Shown here piece by piece: positions 19,495 to 28,525 of a stretch of DNA of 64,000 nucleotides. A program made the translations under genes and the position numbers. The DNA lies in the NCBI RefSeq assembly GCF_022179085.1, contig NZ_BPQE01000024.1:1-64000 (forward strand), given 5' to 3'. Every line of letters starts with the position of its first letter. The first letter of the stretch is position 1. The notes under the pieces are model-generated. The model was not told the DNA's origin. It saw nothing but the letters and a program-made list of their open reading frames with translations, and searched no databases. The stretch is from Methylobacterium aerolatum. Lineage in GTDB: Bacteria > Pseudomonadota > Alphaproteobacteria > Rhizobiales > Beijerinckiaceae.

Positions 19495-20001
19495 GTCAGT
19501 CTCCATCAGGCGACGGAGCAATGCCCTTCATTTCAGCCCTGGTTTGCCATCTGCCTCTGCGTGGCCATCCCGCCCCGACGACACCGCGCAATCGCACTCA
19601 ATCGAAATCCGCGAAATCTCGGCCGATTCCGCCTGTGCCATCCGATCCTGCGGGTTTCACGCGGCCTCTATCACGCCCGAATATACGCCACATCCACGCC
19701 CTCGGTCATTCCCCGGGAAGTCTAGGATGGATCGCTACGCAATGCGGGCCAACCCGTTGCGGGTGAAGGCGCGTTTTGCAGATCGAAAGGGAAGTGGCGG
19801 AGACGGAGTCCGTCAGATTACGTTGTTATAGTTGGATTTTTTGTCTCTTTTGCCTCCCTGCCCAAGCAATTGCCCAAGCAGCTTATCCATGCTTTCGCTC
19901 ACCTAGCAACGACCGGCGGCGCGCTACGATCAAAGGGTAAATTTTGGCTGCGGCGCCAGGACACTAAGCCCGTAGCCACTCGCCAAAAAAATCTAGTTTT
20001 C
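19495..20001. other. Non-coding stretch
   Basis: About 500 bases without a supported gene. A tandem TGCCCAAGCA pair occurs near 19860-19882. A run of T residues at about 19835-19845 could be the end of a terminator, but no strong stem precedes it. Confidence 0.3.
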
Positions 20002-20937
20002 TCAGTCGCTTGTCTCGCGAAGCGCCAAGGGATGTGTAGCAGGATTGTGGTGCGGGCAGCAACCTCCCTCGCGATTGCCCGACGGGCCCTTGGATTGCTG
20101 TGCCGCGAGGTGATCGGCGGCGCGCGAAGCTTGAGTAGCAGCGGTTGAGAGCGCACGAGGGTCAGCGCGCAGGAGTGGCGCCCAAGACGCACAGTAGGCC
20201 GCGTGGTCGGGGTGAGGCGTGCGCGCGATGCCTAGATCCGCCAGCACGAAGGCGGCGCCAAGCTCAGCCACGAGTTCCTCCGCAGCGTACGCTCGGGCGC
20301 CGAACCGGCCGGTGAGGTCGCGGGCGAGTCTGTCAGGGGCACCGGTCCAGTGTACGAGCTCGTGCGCGAGCGTGCCGGCGTAGCTAGTCGACGAGCGGAA
20401 GACGGTGCGGGGCGGTAGGTGGATCGCGTCGGTGGCCGGCACGTAGCAGGCGCGATTGCCGCCATGCTGGATAGTGACGCCGGTGGCCGCGACGAACGCG
20501 TCGAAGGCCGGCAGCGAGTCTGAGGTGATGCCGGACACTGGTGCGTCAGCAAGCGGCGGTGCGGCATCGACCTGGGCGGCGTTGAAGACGTAGGCAGCTC
20601 GGGCGACGAAGGGGGCACCGTCGGTCGTGTCTTCATCGGTCCCGCGGGGCAGCTCTCTGTAGAACAGCACGAGGGTTCCGCGCTCGGCCTTGCGGACTTG
20701 CGCCTCGAGCGCCGCCCATTGCCGGTAGGTGGCCCAGCGCGCATCGGCGTAGTTGTTGGCCTGCGCCGCGCACCACAGCGCCAGGACGTTGATGCCACGG
20801 TAGCGCCGGCCGGTGCGGACGTTGCGGGGCATCGGGTCGGCGCCGTGCCAGGGCGGTGTCCACGAACCGGGATCAGCGGTCTCAAGCTGCGCGATGATAG
20901 TCGCGGCGAGTCGGGCGTGCAGGTCGTTGACTGGCAT
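20002..20937 (-). CDS. ArdC-like antirestriction protein with zincin metallopeptidase domain
   Basis: 311 aa. The N-terminal DUF1738/ArdC-type domain has TPPWHGADPMPRNVRTGRRY and GINVLALWCAAQ (single-strand-DNA-binding half in known ArdC). The C-terminal half carries the zinc motif HELVH (His192, Glu193, His196) in LAHELVHWTGAPDRL and the following YAAEELVAELGAAF segment. ArdC proteins are carried by plasmids and integrative elements and protect incoming DNA from restriction. Its presence marks this stretch as probably horizontally acquired, though no conjugation genes are nearby. Confidence 0.85.
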   Translation of the reverse strand: MPVNDLHARLAATIIAQLETADPGSWTPPWHGADPMPRNVRTGRRYRGINVLALWCAAQANNYADARWATYRQWAALEAQVRKAERGTLVLFYRELPRGTDEDTTDGAPFVARAAYVFNAAQVDAAPPLADAPVSGITSDSLPAFDAFVAATGVTIQHGGNRACYVPATDAIHLPPRTVFRSSTSYAGTLAHELVHWTGAPDRLARDLTGRFGARAYAAEELVAELGAAFVLADLGIARTPHPDHAAYCASWAPLLRADPRALSTAATQASRAADHLAAQQSKGPSGNREGGCCPHHNPATHPLALRETSD

Positions 20938-22153
20938 GAAGGGTGGGCTCCGGTGCAGCCACGGCGTTGGCTGCCTCGGCGCGGGGTTCCCTCAGGTGCG
21001 GCGGCTTTTCACAGAAGCCTTGTAGAGCGACAGCTGGGCCGAGGCGGTGGTGCCGGCTCCGTGCTCCCTGTCATGCCCCGGATCTTGGTGAACGTTTGAG
21101 GGAGATCGGCTTGCTGAAGGCAAGGCTTTGCCGGTGAGCGGCAAAGCCACGCTCCACCGCGGAGGTCCGGATCCCGGAGCCACGCCGTCGGTCGATCGGC
21201 GGATCGAGGTGCAACCTTTCGACAGGTAGGCCGGGGCTGTGCGGTCGGCCTTTACACACCGCTTCCCGTCAGCTTGGACGGCCAGCGCGGACGGACCCCT
21301 CCGCTTGATCCGCGGTGCGTTGGGGTCGTCTTGCAGGGGTGGGGCTACCCGTGTACCTACATCCTGCGATCCGTAAAGTACAGGACCGCTTTTCATACCG
21401 ATGCCCTTCGGCTTGCGACTCGGCGATCCCCATCCCGCATGGCTGGCGGTGGAGGCTCGAGGCTCATAGGGAGCGTGGCTTTTCTCTTGGCGAATAGAAG
21501 CTCGCGGCCATGTAGTTCAGGCGGCGAAGCGTTTCGGCGTCTAAGATAGAAAACGAGGAGACGCCCGAGGGATAGCCACGCCTCACCCTAGCGGAGATAG
21601 GCTCAAGAGGGGGAGCAGAGATATTTGAGAGATGATCCTGCTGTTCCTCGCAGGTATGCAGTCAGAATATTAATTCGATGTGAGAGCATATCTCGCGGCT
21701 ATGGGTGAGACGCTGCCGATCAATTTTGATCAGCCAAAGTGATATAGTTTTTGGCTGATTGGAAGCAATGCGTGACCTGCGCATCGATTTGCGTTACTTT
21801 GACAGTGGCCGCATCAAAGTTTGACGTGATTAATGTCATGGTGCTGCTGACGAAGGATTCGATCTTGGTCAACGGCCCGACAGAAGTGAAGGACTCACGA
21901 GCATTGACTACATAGGGAATGGAAGCCCGAAGCTGCCCTTCTGCTTTGCGCCCATCCCGGTCATACAATCGCATCCTCACAATGCCTGAAAGCAGACATG
22001 CAAGCTCGGCATCGATTGTTCGGCGGCAGCAACGCGTCGATCCGCACTGCCGTGCTGTGAGGTCTTCGGCCGTCCACGGTCACCGACCAACGTCGCGAGT
22101 CGGTGTGCCATGTATCATTGTGCTATGGAGTGCGGGGAGGATGACACCTCAGG
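20938..22153. other. Long non-coding stretch with one strong hairpin
   Basis: About 1.2 kb with no convincing gene besides the weak frame at 21720-21980. A perfect 10-base stem GGCTTTGCCG (21124-21133) and CGGCAAAGCC (21139-21148) with a 5-base loop forms a strong hairpin, without a clear T-run. Base composition falls between 21600 and 21900, unlike the neighbouring genes, suggesting foreign or decayed DNA. Confidence 0.4.
21720..21980 (-). CDS. Possible small hypothetical protein (86 aa)
   Basis: An open frame in the AT-richer part of the gap. Thr/Ser-rich, with SFTSVGPLTKIESFVSSTMT and a C-terminal FQSAKNYITLADQN; no signal, membrane segment or family recognised. No clear ribosome binding site. 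It may equally be chance or a fragment. Confidence 0.25.
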   Translation of the reverse strand: MRMRLYDRDGRKAEGQLRASIPYVVNARESFTSVGPLTKIESFVSSTMTLITSNFDAATVKVTQIDAQVTHCFQSAKNYITLADQN

Positions 22154-22642
22154 ATGCGGTCCATCGGTCAGCACCTCGTCGACGCATGGCCGCGCCTGTA
22201 TCGCTACGCGTTGGCCCTGACGCGCGAGCCTGACGCCGCACGTGACCTGATGCAGCAGAGCGCTCTCAAGGCTCTTTCCACGCGGACGACTCCCCGTGAG
22301 CCTCGGGCGGCCCGCGCCTACCTGTTCCAGATTGTGCGCCACGCCTGGATCGACCGGATCCGCCGTTCCCGCATCCGCACCGAGGACGATCTCCTCGAGT
22401 GGCCCGACGAGGGGTTCGACGACCGCCTAATCGAGGCCATCGCAGTGCGCCAAGCCTTCGCCGCCCTCGACGCACCCTGCCGGTCTGTCGTGACCTGCGT
22501 GGATGTCGAAGGCTTGAGCTACCGGGAGACCGCCGAGCGGCTCGGTATTCCCATCGGCACGGTCATGAGCCGACTGCACAGGGCGAGGAGGATCATGCTG
22601 CACCGGATCGCCGGGACATCCGATGGGAGCGAGGTGCCGTGA
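22154..22642 (+). CDS. ECF-type RNA polymerase sigma factor (first copy)
   Basis: 162 aa. Region 2 is visible around residues 13-75 (YRYALALTREPDAARDLMQQ, ARAYLFQIVRHAWIDRIRRS) and region 4 around 100-150 (LSYRETAERLGIPIGTVMSR). Its stop codon overlaps the ATG of the next gene (TGATG at 22640-22644), the usual arrangement of an ECF sigma with its anti-sigma. It is placed just upstream of sorAB and may direct its transcription. A paralogous pair occurs at 27139. Confidence 0.9.
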   Translation: MRSIGQHLVDAWPRLYRYALALTREPDAARDLMQQSALKALSTRTTPREPRAARAYLFQIVRHAWIDRIRRSRIRTEDDLLEWPDEGFDDRLIEAIAVRQAFAALDAPCRSVVTCVDVEGLSYRETAERLGIPIGTVMSRLHRARRIMLHRIAGTSDGSEVP

Positions 22643-23346
22643 TGCGCTGGGAGACCCTCAATGCCTATGTCGATGGGGAGCTCGATGCGCAGAGCCGGCA
22701 CGAGGTCTCGGAGTCGCTGGCCCGGGACCCGGTCCTGGCGGCGCGGGTCGCGACCCTCACCCGGCTGAAGCAGGGTGTGAAGGCGGCGGTCGTGCGGCCC
22801 CGCGGCGCGCCCATCGCCCGCGCCTCCCTCGGATGGGCCTGCGCCGCGGCCTTGGCCGTCCTCATCGGCGCCGGGTGGCTGGTGATGGCGTCACGGCCCC
22901 CAGCCGACCCCGCGCGTGCGGCCTTCACCGCCTGGAGCGCGGCGGGCTCGCCCACGAACGACGTGCGGCTTGCGGGCGGCTTGCGTGGCTTCCCCCTCGA
23001 TCTCGGGGCGGCCGGCTTCCGCTTGGTCTACCTGTCCCCGGACGACGGTGCGGCCGGTCGCCTCGCTGGGTACGAGGGGCGCCATGGCTGCCGTCTGGCC
23101 CTGTGGAGCGGGTCGGCGCCTGCCCAGGCCGGTCTCGCAATCGCGGAAGGCAGCGGCGGCCTGCGTCTGGCCCGCTGGGACAGCGAGGGGCGCCACTATG
23201 TCCTTCTGTCCGAGACGGTGCCGGCCGAGCGGTTCGCCCTGCTGGCCGAGGCGGTCGTTCTGCTCACCGCCCCGGACATGACCGACCGCCTGCGCATCGC
23301 CCTGGACCGGGCCACCGGCCTCCCGGAGCGCCCCTGCGCCGGGTGA
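22642..23346 (+). CDS. Membrane anti-sigma factor (first copy)
   Basis: 234 aa. An N-terminal cytoplasmic anti-sigma domain (AYVDGELDAQSRHEVSESLA) is followed by one membrane helix (ACAAALAVLIGAGWLVMAS, about residues 71-90) and a periplasmic domain with GFRLVYLSPDDGAAGRL and YVLLSETVPAERF. It overlaps the sigma gene. It lacks the HxxxCxxC motif of zinc anti-sigma factors in the visible N-terminus. It would hold the sigma factor at the membrane until a periplasmic signal arrives. Confidence 0.85.
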   Translation: MRWETLNAYVDGELDAQSRHEVSESLARDPVLAARVATLTRLKQGVKAAVVRPRGAPIARASLGWACAAALAVLIGAGWLVMASRPPADPARAAFTAWSAAGSPTNDVRLAGGLRGFPLDLGAAGFRLVYLSPDDGAAGRLAGYEGRHGCRLALWSGSAPAQAGLAIAEGSGGLRLARWDSEGRHYVLLSETVPAERFALLAEAVVLLTAPDMTDRLRIALDRATGLPERPCAG

Positions 23347-23466
23347 GGGGCGAGGACGGACTTTATTTCGATCCGCCGCGAATAGACTGGGGGCGCCATG
23401 CGTCTCCTCCTCCGCACAGCGCGGGCCTGGTCACCGGAGCCACGCGCGGACGGGGAGGACTTTCGA

Positions 23467-24678
23467 ATGCTCGACAGACGGGATCTCATCAGGCGCGCGG
23501 GCCTCACGGCCCTGGCGGGCCTCGGCGGCGGCAGCCTCGCTCCGCTGCGGGCGCTCGCGGAAGACGCGGCCACGCTGCCCTTCGGCAACGGCGAACGGCC
23601 CTTGGTGGCCTATCCGGGCAAGCGCCCGCTGCTCCAGATGACCGCGCGCCCGCCGCAGCTGGAGACCCCGTTCTCGGTGTTCGACGAGGGCGCGATCACG
23701 CCCAACGACGCGTTCTTCGTCCGCTACCATCTCGCCGACATCCCGACCGAGATCGATCCCGAGACCTACCGGGTCGCGATCAAGGGGCATGTCGAGCAGG
23801 AGGTCTCGCTCTCGCTCGCCGATTTGAAGGCGATGCCGACAACCGAGATCGTCGCGGTCAACCAATGCTCGGGCAATTCCCGCGGCTTCTTCGAACCGCG
23901 CATGGCCGGCGGGCAGCTGGCCAACGGGGCGATGGGCTGTGCTCGCTGGACCGGCGTGCCGCTGAAGGCGGTGCTCGACAAGGCTGGGGTGAAGGCGGGC
24001 GCCGTCGAGGTCGCCTTTACCGGCCTCGACGGCCCTGTGATCCCTGAGACGCCGGACTTCGCCAAGTCGCTGAAGATCGACCACGCCCGTGACGGGCAGG
24101 TGATGCTCGCCTGGGGCATGAACGGGCAGGACCTGCCCTGGCTCAACGGCTATCCCCTGCGCCTCGTCGTGCCGGGCTTCTACGGCACCTACTGGGTCAA
24201 GCACCTGGAAAGCGTCAGCGTGCTCGACAAACCCTTCGACGGCTTCTGGATGCAGAAGGCCTATCGCATCCCCGACAACGACTGCGCCTGCACCCAACCC
24301 GGCAAGGCGGCGGACAAGACCGTGCCGATCAACCGGTTCACCGTGCGCTCCTTCCTCACCAACCTGACCGACGGGGCGGATGTGAAGGCCGGGCACACGC
24401 CCTTGCGCGGCATCGCCTTCGACGGTGGCTCGGGAATCAAGTCGGTGGCGGTCTCGACCGACGACGGCAAGACCTGGACGGAGGCGCAACTCGGGCAGGA
24501 TCTCGGCCCCTACGCCTTCCGGCCCTGGACCCTCGATGCGGACCTGTCGCCGGGCGCGCACGCGATCCGGGTGCGAGCCACGGGCAACGACGGGGTGAGC
24601 CAGCCGATTGAGCCGCGCTGGAACCCGGCCGGATACCTGCGCAACGTGGTCGAGACCACCCGCGTGCGCGCGGCCTGA
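23467..24678 (+). CDS. sorA: Sulfite dehydrogenase molybdopterin subunit (SorA-like)
   Basis: 403 aa. A Tat-type signal (DRRDLIRRAG with an Ala/Gly-rich core) precedes the sulfite oxidase molybdopterin domain. The Mo-ligand cysteine is in NQCSGNSRG (Cys134), and the C-terminal dimerisation domain (from about residue 295) ends near RWNPAGYLRN. SorA oxidises sulfite to sulfate in the periplasm and passes electrons to the cytochrome SorB encoded 7 bases downstream. The ATG at 23467 is preceded by GGGAGGA; it is 120 bases after the anti-sigma gene. Confidence 0.9.
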   Translation: MLDRRDLIRRAGLTALAGLGGGSLAPLRALAEDAATLPFGNGERPLVAYPGKRPLLQMTARPPQLETPFSVFDEGAITPNDAFFVRYHLADIPTEIDPETYRVAIKGHVEQEVSLSLADLKAMPTTEIVAVNQCSGNSRGFFEPRMAGGQLANGAMGCARWTGVPLKAVLDKAGVKAGAVEVAFTGLDGPVIPETPDFAKSLKIDHARDGQVMLAWGMNGQDLPWLNGYPLRLVVPGFYGTYWVKHLESVSVLDKPFDGFWMQKAYRIPDNDCACTQPGKAADKTVPINRFTVRSFLTNLTDGADVKAGHTPLRGIAFDGGSGIKSVAVSTDDGKTWTEAQLGQDLGPYAFRPWTLDADLSPGAHAIRVRATGNDGVSQPIEPRWNPAGYLRNVVETTRVRAA

Positions 24679-24685
24679 GGGAGTG

Positions 24686-25012
24686 ATGAGAATGACCCGC
24701 ATCACCCTCGCCCTGACGGTGGCCCTCGCCCTCGCGGCCGGCACGGCACTCGCCGCGCCCAAATCCTACGAAATGCCCGAACCGACCGCGACCCTGCGCG
24801 CGCCGAAGGCCGGCACGCACGCGGAGGGCTTCGAGGCGGCCCAGGCGAACTGCCTCGTCTGCCACTCGCCGGACTACATCGCCATGCAGCCGCCGGGCAA
24901 AGGCGCAGCCTTCTGGGAGTCCGAGGTGACCAAGATGGTCAAGGTCTACCATGCGCCGATCGACGAGGCGCAGGCCAAGGCCATCGCCGCCTACCTCACC
25001 GACACCTATTGA
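24686..25012 (+). CDS. sorB: Cytochrome c subunit of sulfite dehydrogenase (SorB-like)
   Basis: 108 aa. A Sec signal (ALTVALALAAGTALA) is followed by a single heme motif CLVCH and a distal methionine in the KMVKVYHAPI region. It accepts electrons from SorA in the periplasm. It sits 7 bases behind sorA and the pair ends at a strong hairpin. The start may be the ATG at 24686 or at 24692. Confidence 0.88.
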   Translation: MRMTRITLALTVALALAAGTALAAPKSYEMPEPTATLRAPKAGTHAEGFEAAQANCLVCHSPDYIAMQPPGKGAAFWESEVTKMVKVYHAPIDEAQAKAIAAYLTDTY

Positions 25013-25022
25013 GGTTGGAAAT

Positions 25023-25050
25023 GGAGGGGCGGTCCTGCGACCGCCCCTCC
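25023..25050. terminator. Bidirectional terminator hairpin between sorB and the beta-propeller gene
   Basis: Perfect 12-base stem GGAGGGGCGGTC / GACCGCCCCTCC with a 4-base loop, in the 43-base gap between two convergent genes. T-runs are weak on both sides. Confidence 0.7.
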
Positions 25051-25055
25051 TCTCG

Positions 25056-26495
25056 TTACTGCGGCGCCTGCGTCTGGACCGTCGCGCCGGTCTCGCCGGG
25101 CTTGCCCTCGACGATGACGAGGCCGCGCCGCGCGGCCTCGTTGGCGTTCTGCGTCACCTGCCGGATCGGGCCGACGGCGTTGACGATGGCAGCGCCCGCC
25201 GGGTTCGTCATGAACGCCGCGAGCGGCTCCAGCGGCCCGGTGCCCTTCGGATCGGCCGACAGGGCCAGGACGTAGGGCTTCTTCGGCGTGAGGCCGGTCA
25301 CCGCCGCTTGCAAGGTCTGCAGCACGCCCTGGTCGAACAGCGTGACTTGCGTGGCGGCCTTGCCGTCCGGCCCGGCGAGCGTCAGCGTGCTCGATTGGCC
25401 CGCCGCGCCAAGCGGCTGGAGGTTCGGCGCGCCGGCGCCCTCCTGCACCGCCTCAGGAACGTAGGCGACGCCCTGCGGCCCCTGGCCGATCGGGATCGTG
25501 GCGATGACCGCGTTGCGGCCCGTGTCGATCACCGCGACGGCATCGGCATTCTCCAGGCCGACATAGATCCGCGTTCCATCGCCCGATGGCCAGAGGCCGT
25601 GGGGAAGCGCGCCGGTGGGAATGGTCGCGATCTGCGAGAAGTCGTCGGTGCGGAAGACCTTCACATGGTTCAGGCCACCGATCGTCACGTAGGCGAACTG
25701 CCCGGCCTTCGTGCGCGCGATGTTGACGTGGTTGGTGATCGGGCCCGTCTCGATGGTCTTGAGAGCCTTGAAGGGCGGCGTGGCCTCGAACACCTGGACG
25801 CGGCCGACGTCCTTGAGGGTAAACCACACCTGCTTGCCATCGGGCGTCGCCGCGATGTCGGGGCAGAACGGGCTCTCCTGCTTGATCCGCCCGACGATCT
25901 CGCGGCTCTTCACGTCGATGGCGACCGTCTCGGGGCTGAAGCTGGAGCAGACGTAGCCGTAGCGTCCGTCGGGCGAGAAGATCGTCATGCCCGGCCCGTT
26001 CGGCACCGTGATCCGGCCCGTCTCCTTGCCGGTCCCCGCATCGAGGATCGCGACGTAGTCCTCGCCCCGCATACTCACCCAGACCTCGCGACCGTCCGGC
26101 GTGAAGAACGCCTCGTGCGGCGAACGGCCGACATAGGTCGTGTGGCGCACCGTGTTGGTGGCGGTGTCGATGAAGCTAACCGAATTCGAGCCGATCGAGA
26201 CGGCGAGCAGGGTCTTGCGGTCGGGAGAGAAGCCCATCCCATGGACGAGAAGCTGGCCGCGATAGAGCGGGCTCAGGTTGGCGGGCGTCGTGTCGCCGAG
26301 GCGGATCACACCGAGGAGTTTGTTGGCGGCGGGATCGATCACCGAGACCGTGTTGGAGAACTGGTCCGAGGTGTAGAACCGGTCGCGGGGGCCGACCGGC
26401 ACGTCCGGCGCCGAGGCGGACCCCGGTGCCTGACCCGCGAGTGCGGTTCCGCCGAGGTGGGCGAGCAGCAGGGCCGCCGGAATGACGTGTCGCAT
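25056..26495 (-). CDS. Secreted YVTN/YncE-type beta-propeller protein
   Basis: 479 aa with a Sec signal (IPAALLLAHLGGTALAG). At least six propeller blades repeat through residues 40-340, each with a pattern like TVSVIDPAANKLLGVIRLGD or VAVIDTGRNAVIATIPIGQG, followed by a beta-rich C-terminal domain. Such proteins are periplasmic; the function of this one is unknown. It converges on sorB and lies downstream of the DUF305 gene on the same strand, and may share a metal or redox role. Start at 26495 chosen because the signal follows; 26519 is possible. Confidence 0.8.
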   Translation of the reverse strand: MRHVIPAALLLAHLGGTALAGQAPGSASAPDVPVGPRDRFYTSDQFSNTVSVIDPAANKLLGVIRLGDTTPANLSPLYRGQLLVHGMGFSPDRKTLLAVSIGSNSVSFIDTATNTVRHTTYVGRSPHEAFFTPDGREVWVSMRGEDYVAILDAGTGKETGRITVPNGPGMTIFSPDGRYGYVCSSFSPETVAIDVKSREIVGRIKQESPFCPDIAATPDGKQVWFTLKDVGRVQVFEATPPFKALKTIETGPITNHVNIARTKAGQFAYVTIGGLNHVKVFRTDDFSQIATIPTGALPHGLWPSGDGTRIYVGLENADAVAVIDTGRNAVIATIPIGQGPQGVAYVPEAVQEGAGAPNLQPLGAAGQSSTLTLAGPDGKAATQVTLFDQGVLQTLQAAVTGLTPKKPYVLALSADPKGTGPLEPLAAFMTNPAGAAIVNAVGPIRQVTQNANEAARRGLVIVEGKPGETGATVQTQAPQ

Positions 26496-26543
26496 CGTAA
26501 GGTCTCTTCGCGCTGACAAGTGGGAAGGTGAGCGGCGATCCGC

Positions 26544-26942
26544 TCAGTGATGGTGATGGGCCGGCATCCGCTGCGGCGTGGCTTGCGCGACCGGCCGCTC
26601 GGCCAGGGCGCGGCGCATGACCTCGATCTCCTGCGCCTGCTCGACGATGATGCCCTGCGCGAGCCGGCGCAGGACCGGATCGCGGCCATAGGCGAGTTCG
26701 GCCTTCGCCATTTCGATCGCGCCCTGATGGTGTGGGATCATCATCGCGGCGAAGTCCCGGTCGGGGTCGCCGGACGGCGCCACCGCCATATCCGCGTGCA
26801 TTCGCGCCATCGATTGGGCCATCATCGCATCGAAGCCGTCGGGAGCGGTCTGCGCATGCCCGGCGCGCATCATCATGCCGCCACTCAGGACGCCTCCAGC
26901 CATGAGCAGGGTGATGAGGATCGCCGTTGGTGCTCCGCGCAT
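26544..26942 (-). CDS. DUF305 periplasmic protein, His/Met-rich
   Basis: 132 aa. An N-terminal hydrophobic signal or anchor is followed by the DUF305 helical core with the family motif DFAAMMIPHHQGAIEMAKAE and a tail ending in AHHHH. The Met and His residues suggest copper binding, which is inferred from the family. The ATG at 26942 follows GGGAG at a good distance. It lies 48 bases upstream of the beta-propeller gene, probably in one operon. Confidence 0.85.
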   Translation of the reverse strand: MRGAPTAILITLLMAGGVLSGGMMMRAGHAQTAPDGFDAMMAQSMARMHADMAVAPSGDPDRDFAAMMIPHHQGAIEMAKAELAYGRDPVLRRLAQGIIVEQAQEIEVMRRALAERPVAQATPQRMPAHHHH

Positions 26943-27138
26943 GATGTCTCCCACAGGGTCGAGGTCACGTGGGAAAGATGCAGGCGGGGCCGGGATATTC
27001 CCCGCTGCATCGTCGTGAACCGATCACGGATGCGTGATCGGAATCCGAGGTCGAATCCCGGAATAAATCGGGCGCTTCCGGCATCTCTCGTCTGGGTGGT
27101 GGCGTGCGCACTGCCATCGACCCGATCCGGAGACCGCC

Positions 27139-27648
27139 TTGGACGATCTCGCCGTCCTGATCGAACCGCAGATACCGGCCCTGCGCCGCTATGCGACCGC
27201 GCTGCTGCGTCAGCGCGAGGCGGCCGACGACCTCGTCCAGGACACGCTGGAAAGGGCGATCCGCGCATGGCCGCAGCGCCGCGAGGGCGACCTGCGCGCG
27301 TGGCTGTTCGCGATCCTGCGCAACCGCTACCTCGAAGGCGTACGCCGCCGCCGGGGCATTGAAGTCGGCGTAGAGGCGCTGGACACGATCACCGACGCGG
27401 GGACCGATCCCGAAGCGGCCTTGGGCGCGCGGGACGTGCTCGATGGGATCGCCGCGCTGCCGGAGGAACAGCGATCCGTCCTGCTCCTCGTCGCGGTCGA
27501 GGACATGTCCTATGCCGAGGTCGCCGCCGTGCTCGCGGTCCCCGTCGGCACGGTAATGTCGCGCCTCAGCCGGGCGCGGGGGCGGATGCGCGCCTTTCTC
27601 GATCTGGCCCCCACGATCGTCACCGGGCATCTGCGGAGAGTGAAATGA
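27139..27648 (+). CDS. ECF-type RNA polymerase sigma factor (second copy)
   Basis: 169 aa with a likely TTG start. Region 2 (YATALLRQREAADDLVQDTL, LRAWLFAILRNRYLEGVRR) and region 4 (MSYAEVAAVLAVPVGTVMSR) are clear. It overlaps the next gene by 4 bases (ATGA). It faces away from the DUF305/beta-propeller genes. Organisation is the same as the pair at 22154. Confidence 0.9.
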   Translation: MDDLAVLIEPQIPALRRYATALLRQREAADDLVQDTLERAIRAWPQRREGDLRAWLFAILRNRYLEGVRRRRGIEVGVEALDTITDAGTDPEAALGARDVLDGIAALPEEQRSVLLLVAVEDMSYAEVAAVLAVPVGTVMSRLSRARGRMRAFLDLAPTIVTGHLRRVK

Positions 27649-28442
27649 CCGCGTCCGACCCGCGTCCCATCGGCGAGGACGATCTGCACGCCTTCGTGGA
27701 TGGACGGCTCGATCCGGGCCGCCGTGCCGGCGTCGAGGCGTGGCTCGCCGCGCATCCGGAGGCAGCTGCCCGGGTCGCCGCCGATCGGGAGGTGCGGGAC
27801 CGCCTGCGGGCGCGGCTCGCGCCCGTGGCGGAGGAGCCGATCCCTGCCCGCCTTCGCATCGCGAACCTTGCGACCCCGCACCGGATGCGCATCTCGCGCT
27901 GGTGGACGAACGTGGCGGCGGCGGCGCTCCTGCTGGCCCTCGGTGGCGCATCCGGGTGGGTCGGGCGCGGCTCCATGCCGGGTCCAGGCGCCCCCACCGA
28001 ACCGATGACGCAGGCGGCCGTCTCCGCCTTCCGCACCTACGTGGTCGAGGCCGCCCATCCGGTCGAGGTCCGCGCCGACGGCTCGTCCGACCTCGTGCAG
28101 TGGCTCACCGCGCGACTGGCGCGGCCTGTCACCGTGCCGGATCTGCAGGCGCAGGGTTTCCGGCTGATGGGCGGCCGCCTGCTCCCCGCCGGGGACGGGC
28201 TGGCGGCCATGCTGATGTACGACGACGACCGAGGCACCCGTTTGACCCTCTATAGCCGGGCCGGGCCCTCCGGTGGCCGCGGCGTGTTTCGCTATGCCCG
28301 CGCGGACGACGTGGCGGCCTTCTCGTGGATCGATTCGGGCATGTCCTACGTGGTGACCGCCCGCACGGACGAAGCGCGGCTGCTCCGGGTCGCCCAGGCT
28401 GTCGATGCGCAGGTCTCGGGCCAACGCGACGGTGCGCGGTGA
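27645..28442 (+). CDS. Membrane anti-sigma factor (second copy)
   Basis: 265 aa. A cytoplasmic part (LHAFVDGRLDPGRRAGVEAW) leads to one membrane helix (VAAAALLLALGGASGWVGRG, near residue 90) and a periplasmic domain (FRLMGGRLLPAGDGLAAMLM, SWIDSGMSYVVTARTDEARL). Its layout and C-terminal domain resemble the anti-sigma at 22642, so the two pairs are paralogues. Confidence 0.85.
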   Translation: MTASDPRPIGEDDLHAFVDGRLDPGRRAGVEAWLAAHPEAAARVAADREVRDRLRARLAPVAEEPIPARLRIANLATPHRMRISRWWTNVAAAALLLALGGASGWVGRGSMPGPGAPTEPMTQAAVSAFRTYVVEAAHPVEVRADGSSDLVQWLTARLARPVTVPDLQAQGFRLMGGRLLPAGDGLAAMLMYDDDRGTRLTLYSRAGPSGGRGVFRYARADDVAAFSWIDSGMSYVVTARTDEARLLRVAQAVDAQVSGQRDGAR

Positions 28443-28525
28443 CGCGCGCGTCCGGTCTGCATGGAGACGCGACGGCCCCGCCTTACCTCCCCCGTCAGCC
28501 CAGGCCCTGCTGAGCCCGAGACGCC

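Noticed and set aside
19785-19850. Possible tRNA 3' end or attachment site near GTGGCGGAGACGGAG
   Set aside because: No cloverleaf or complete tRNA could be folded around it.
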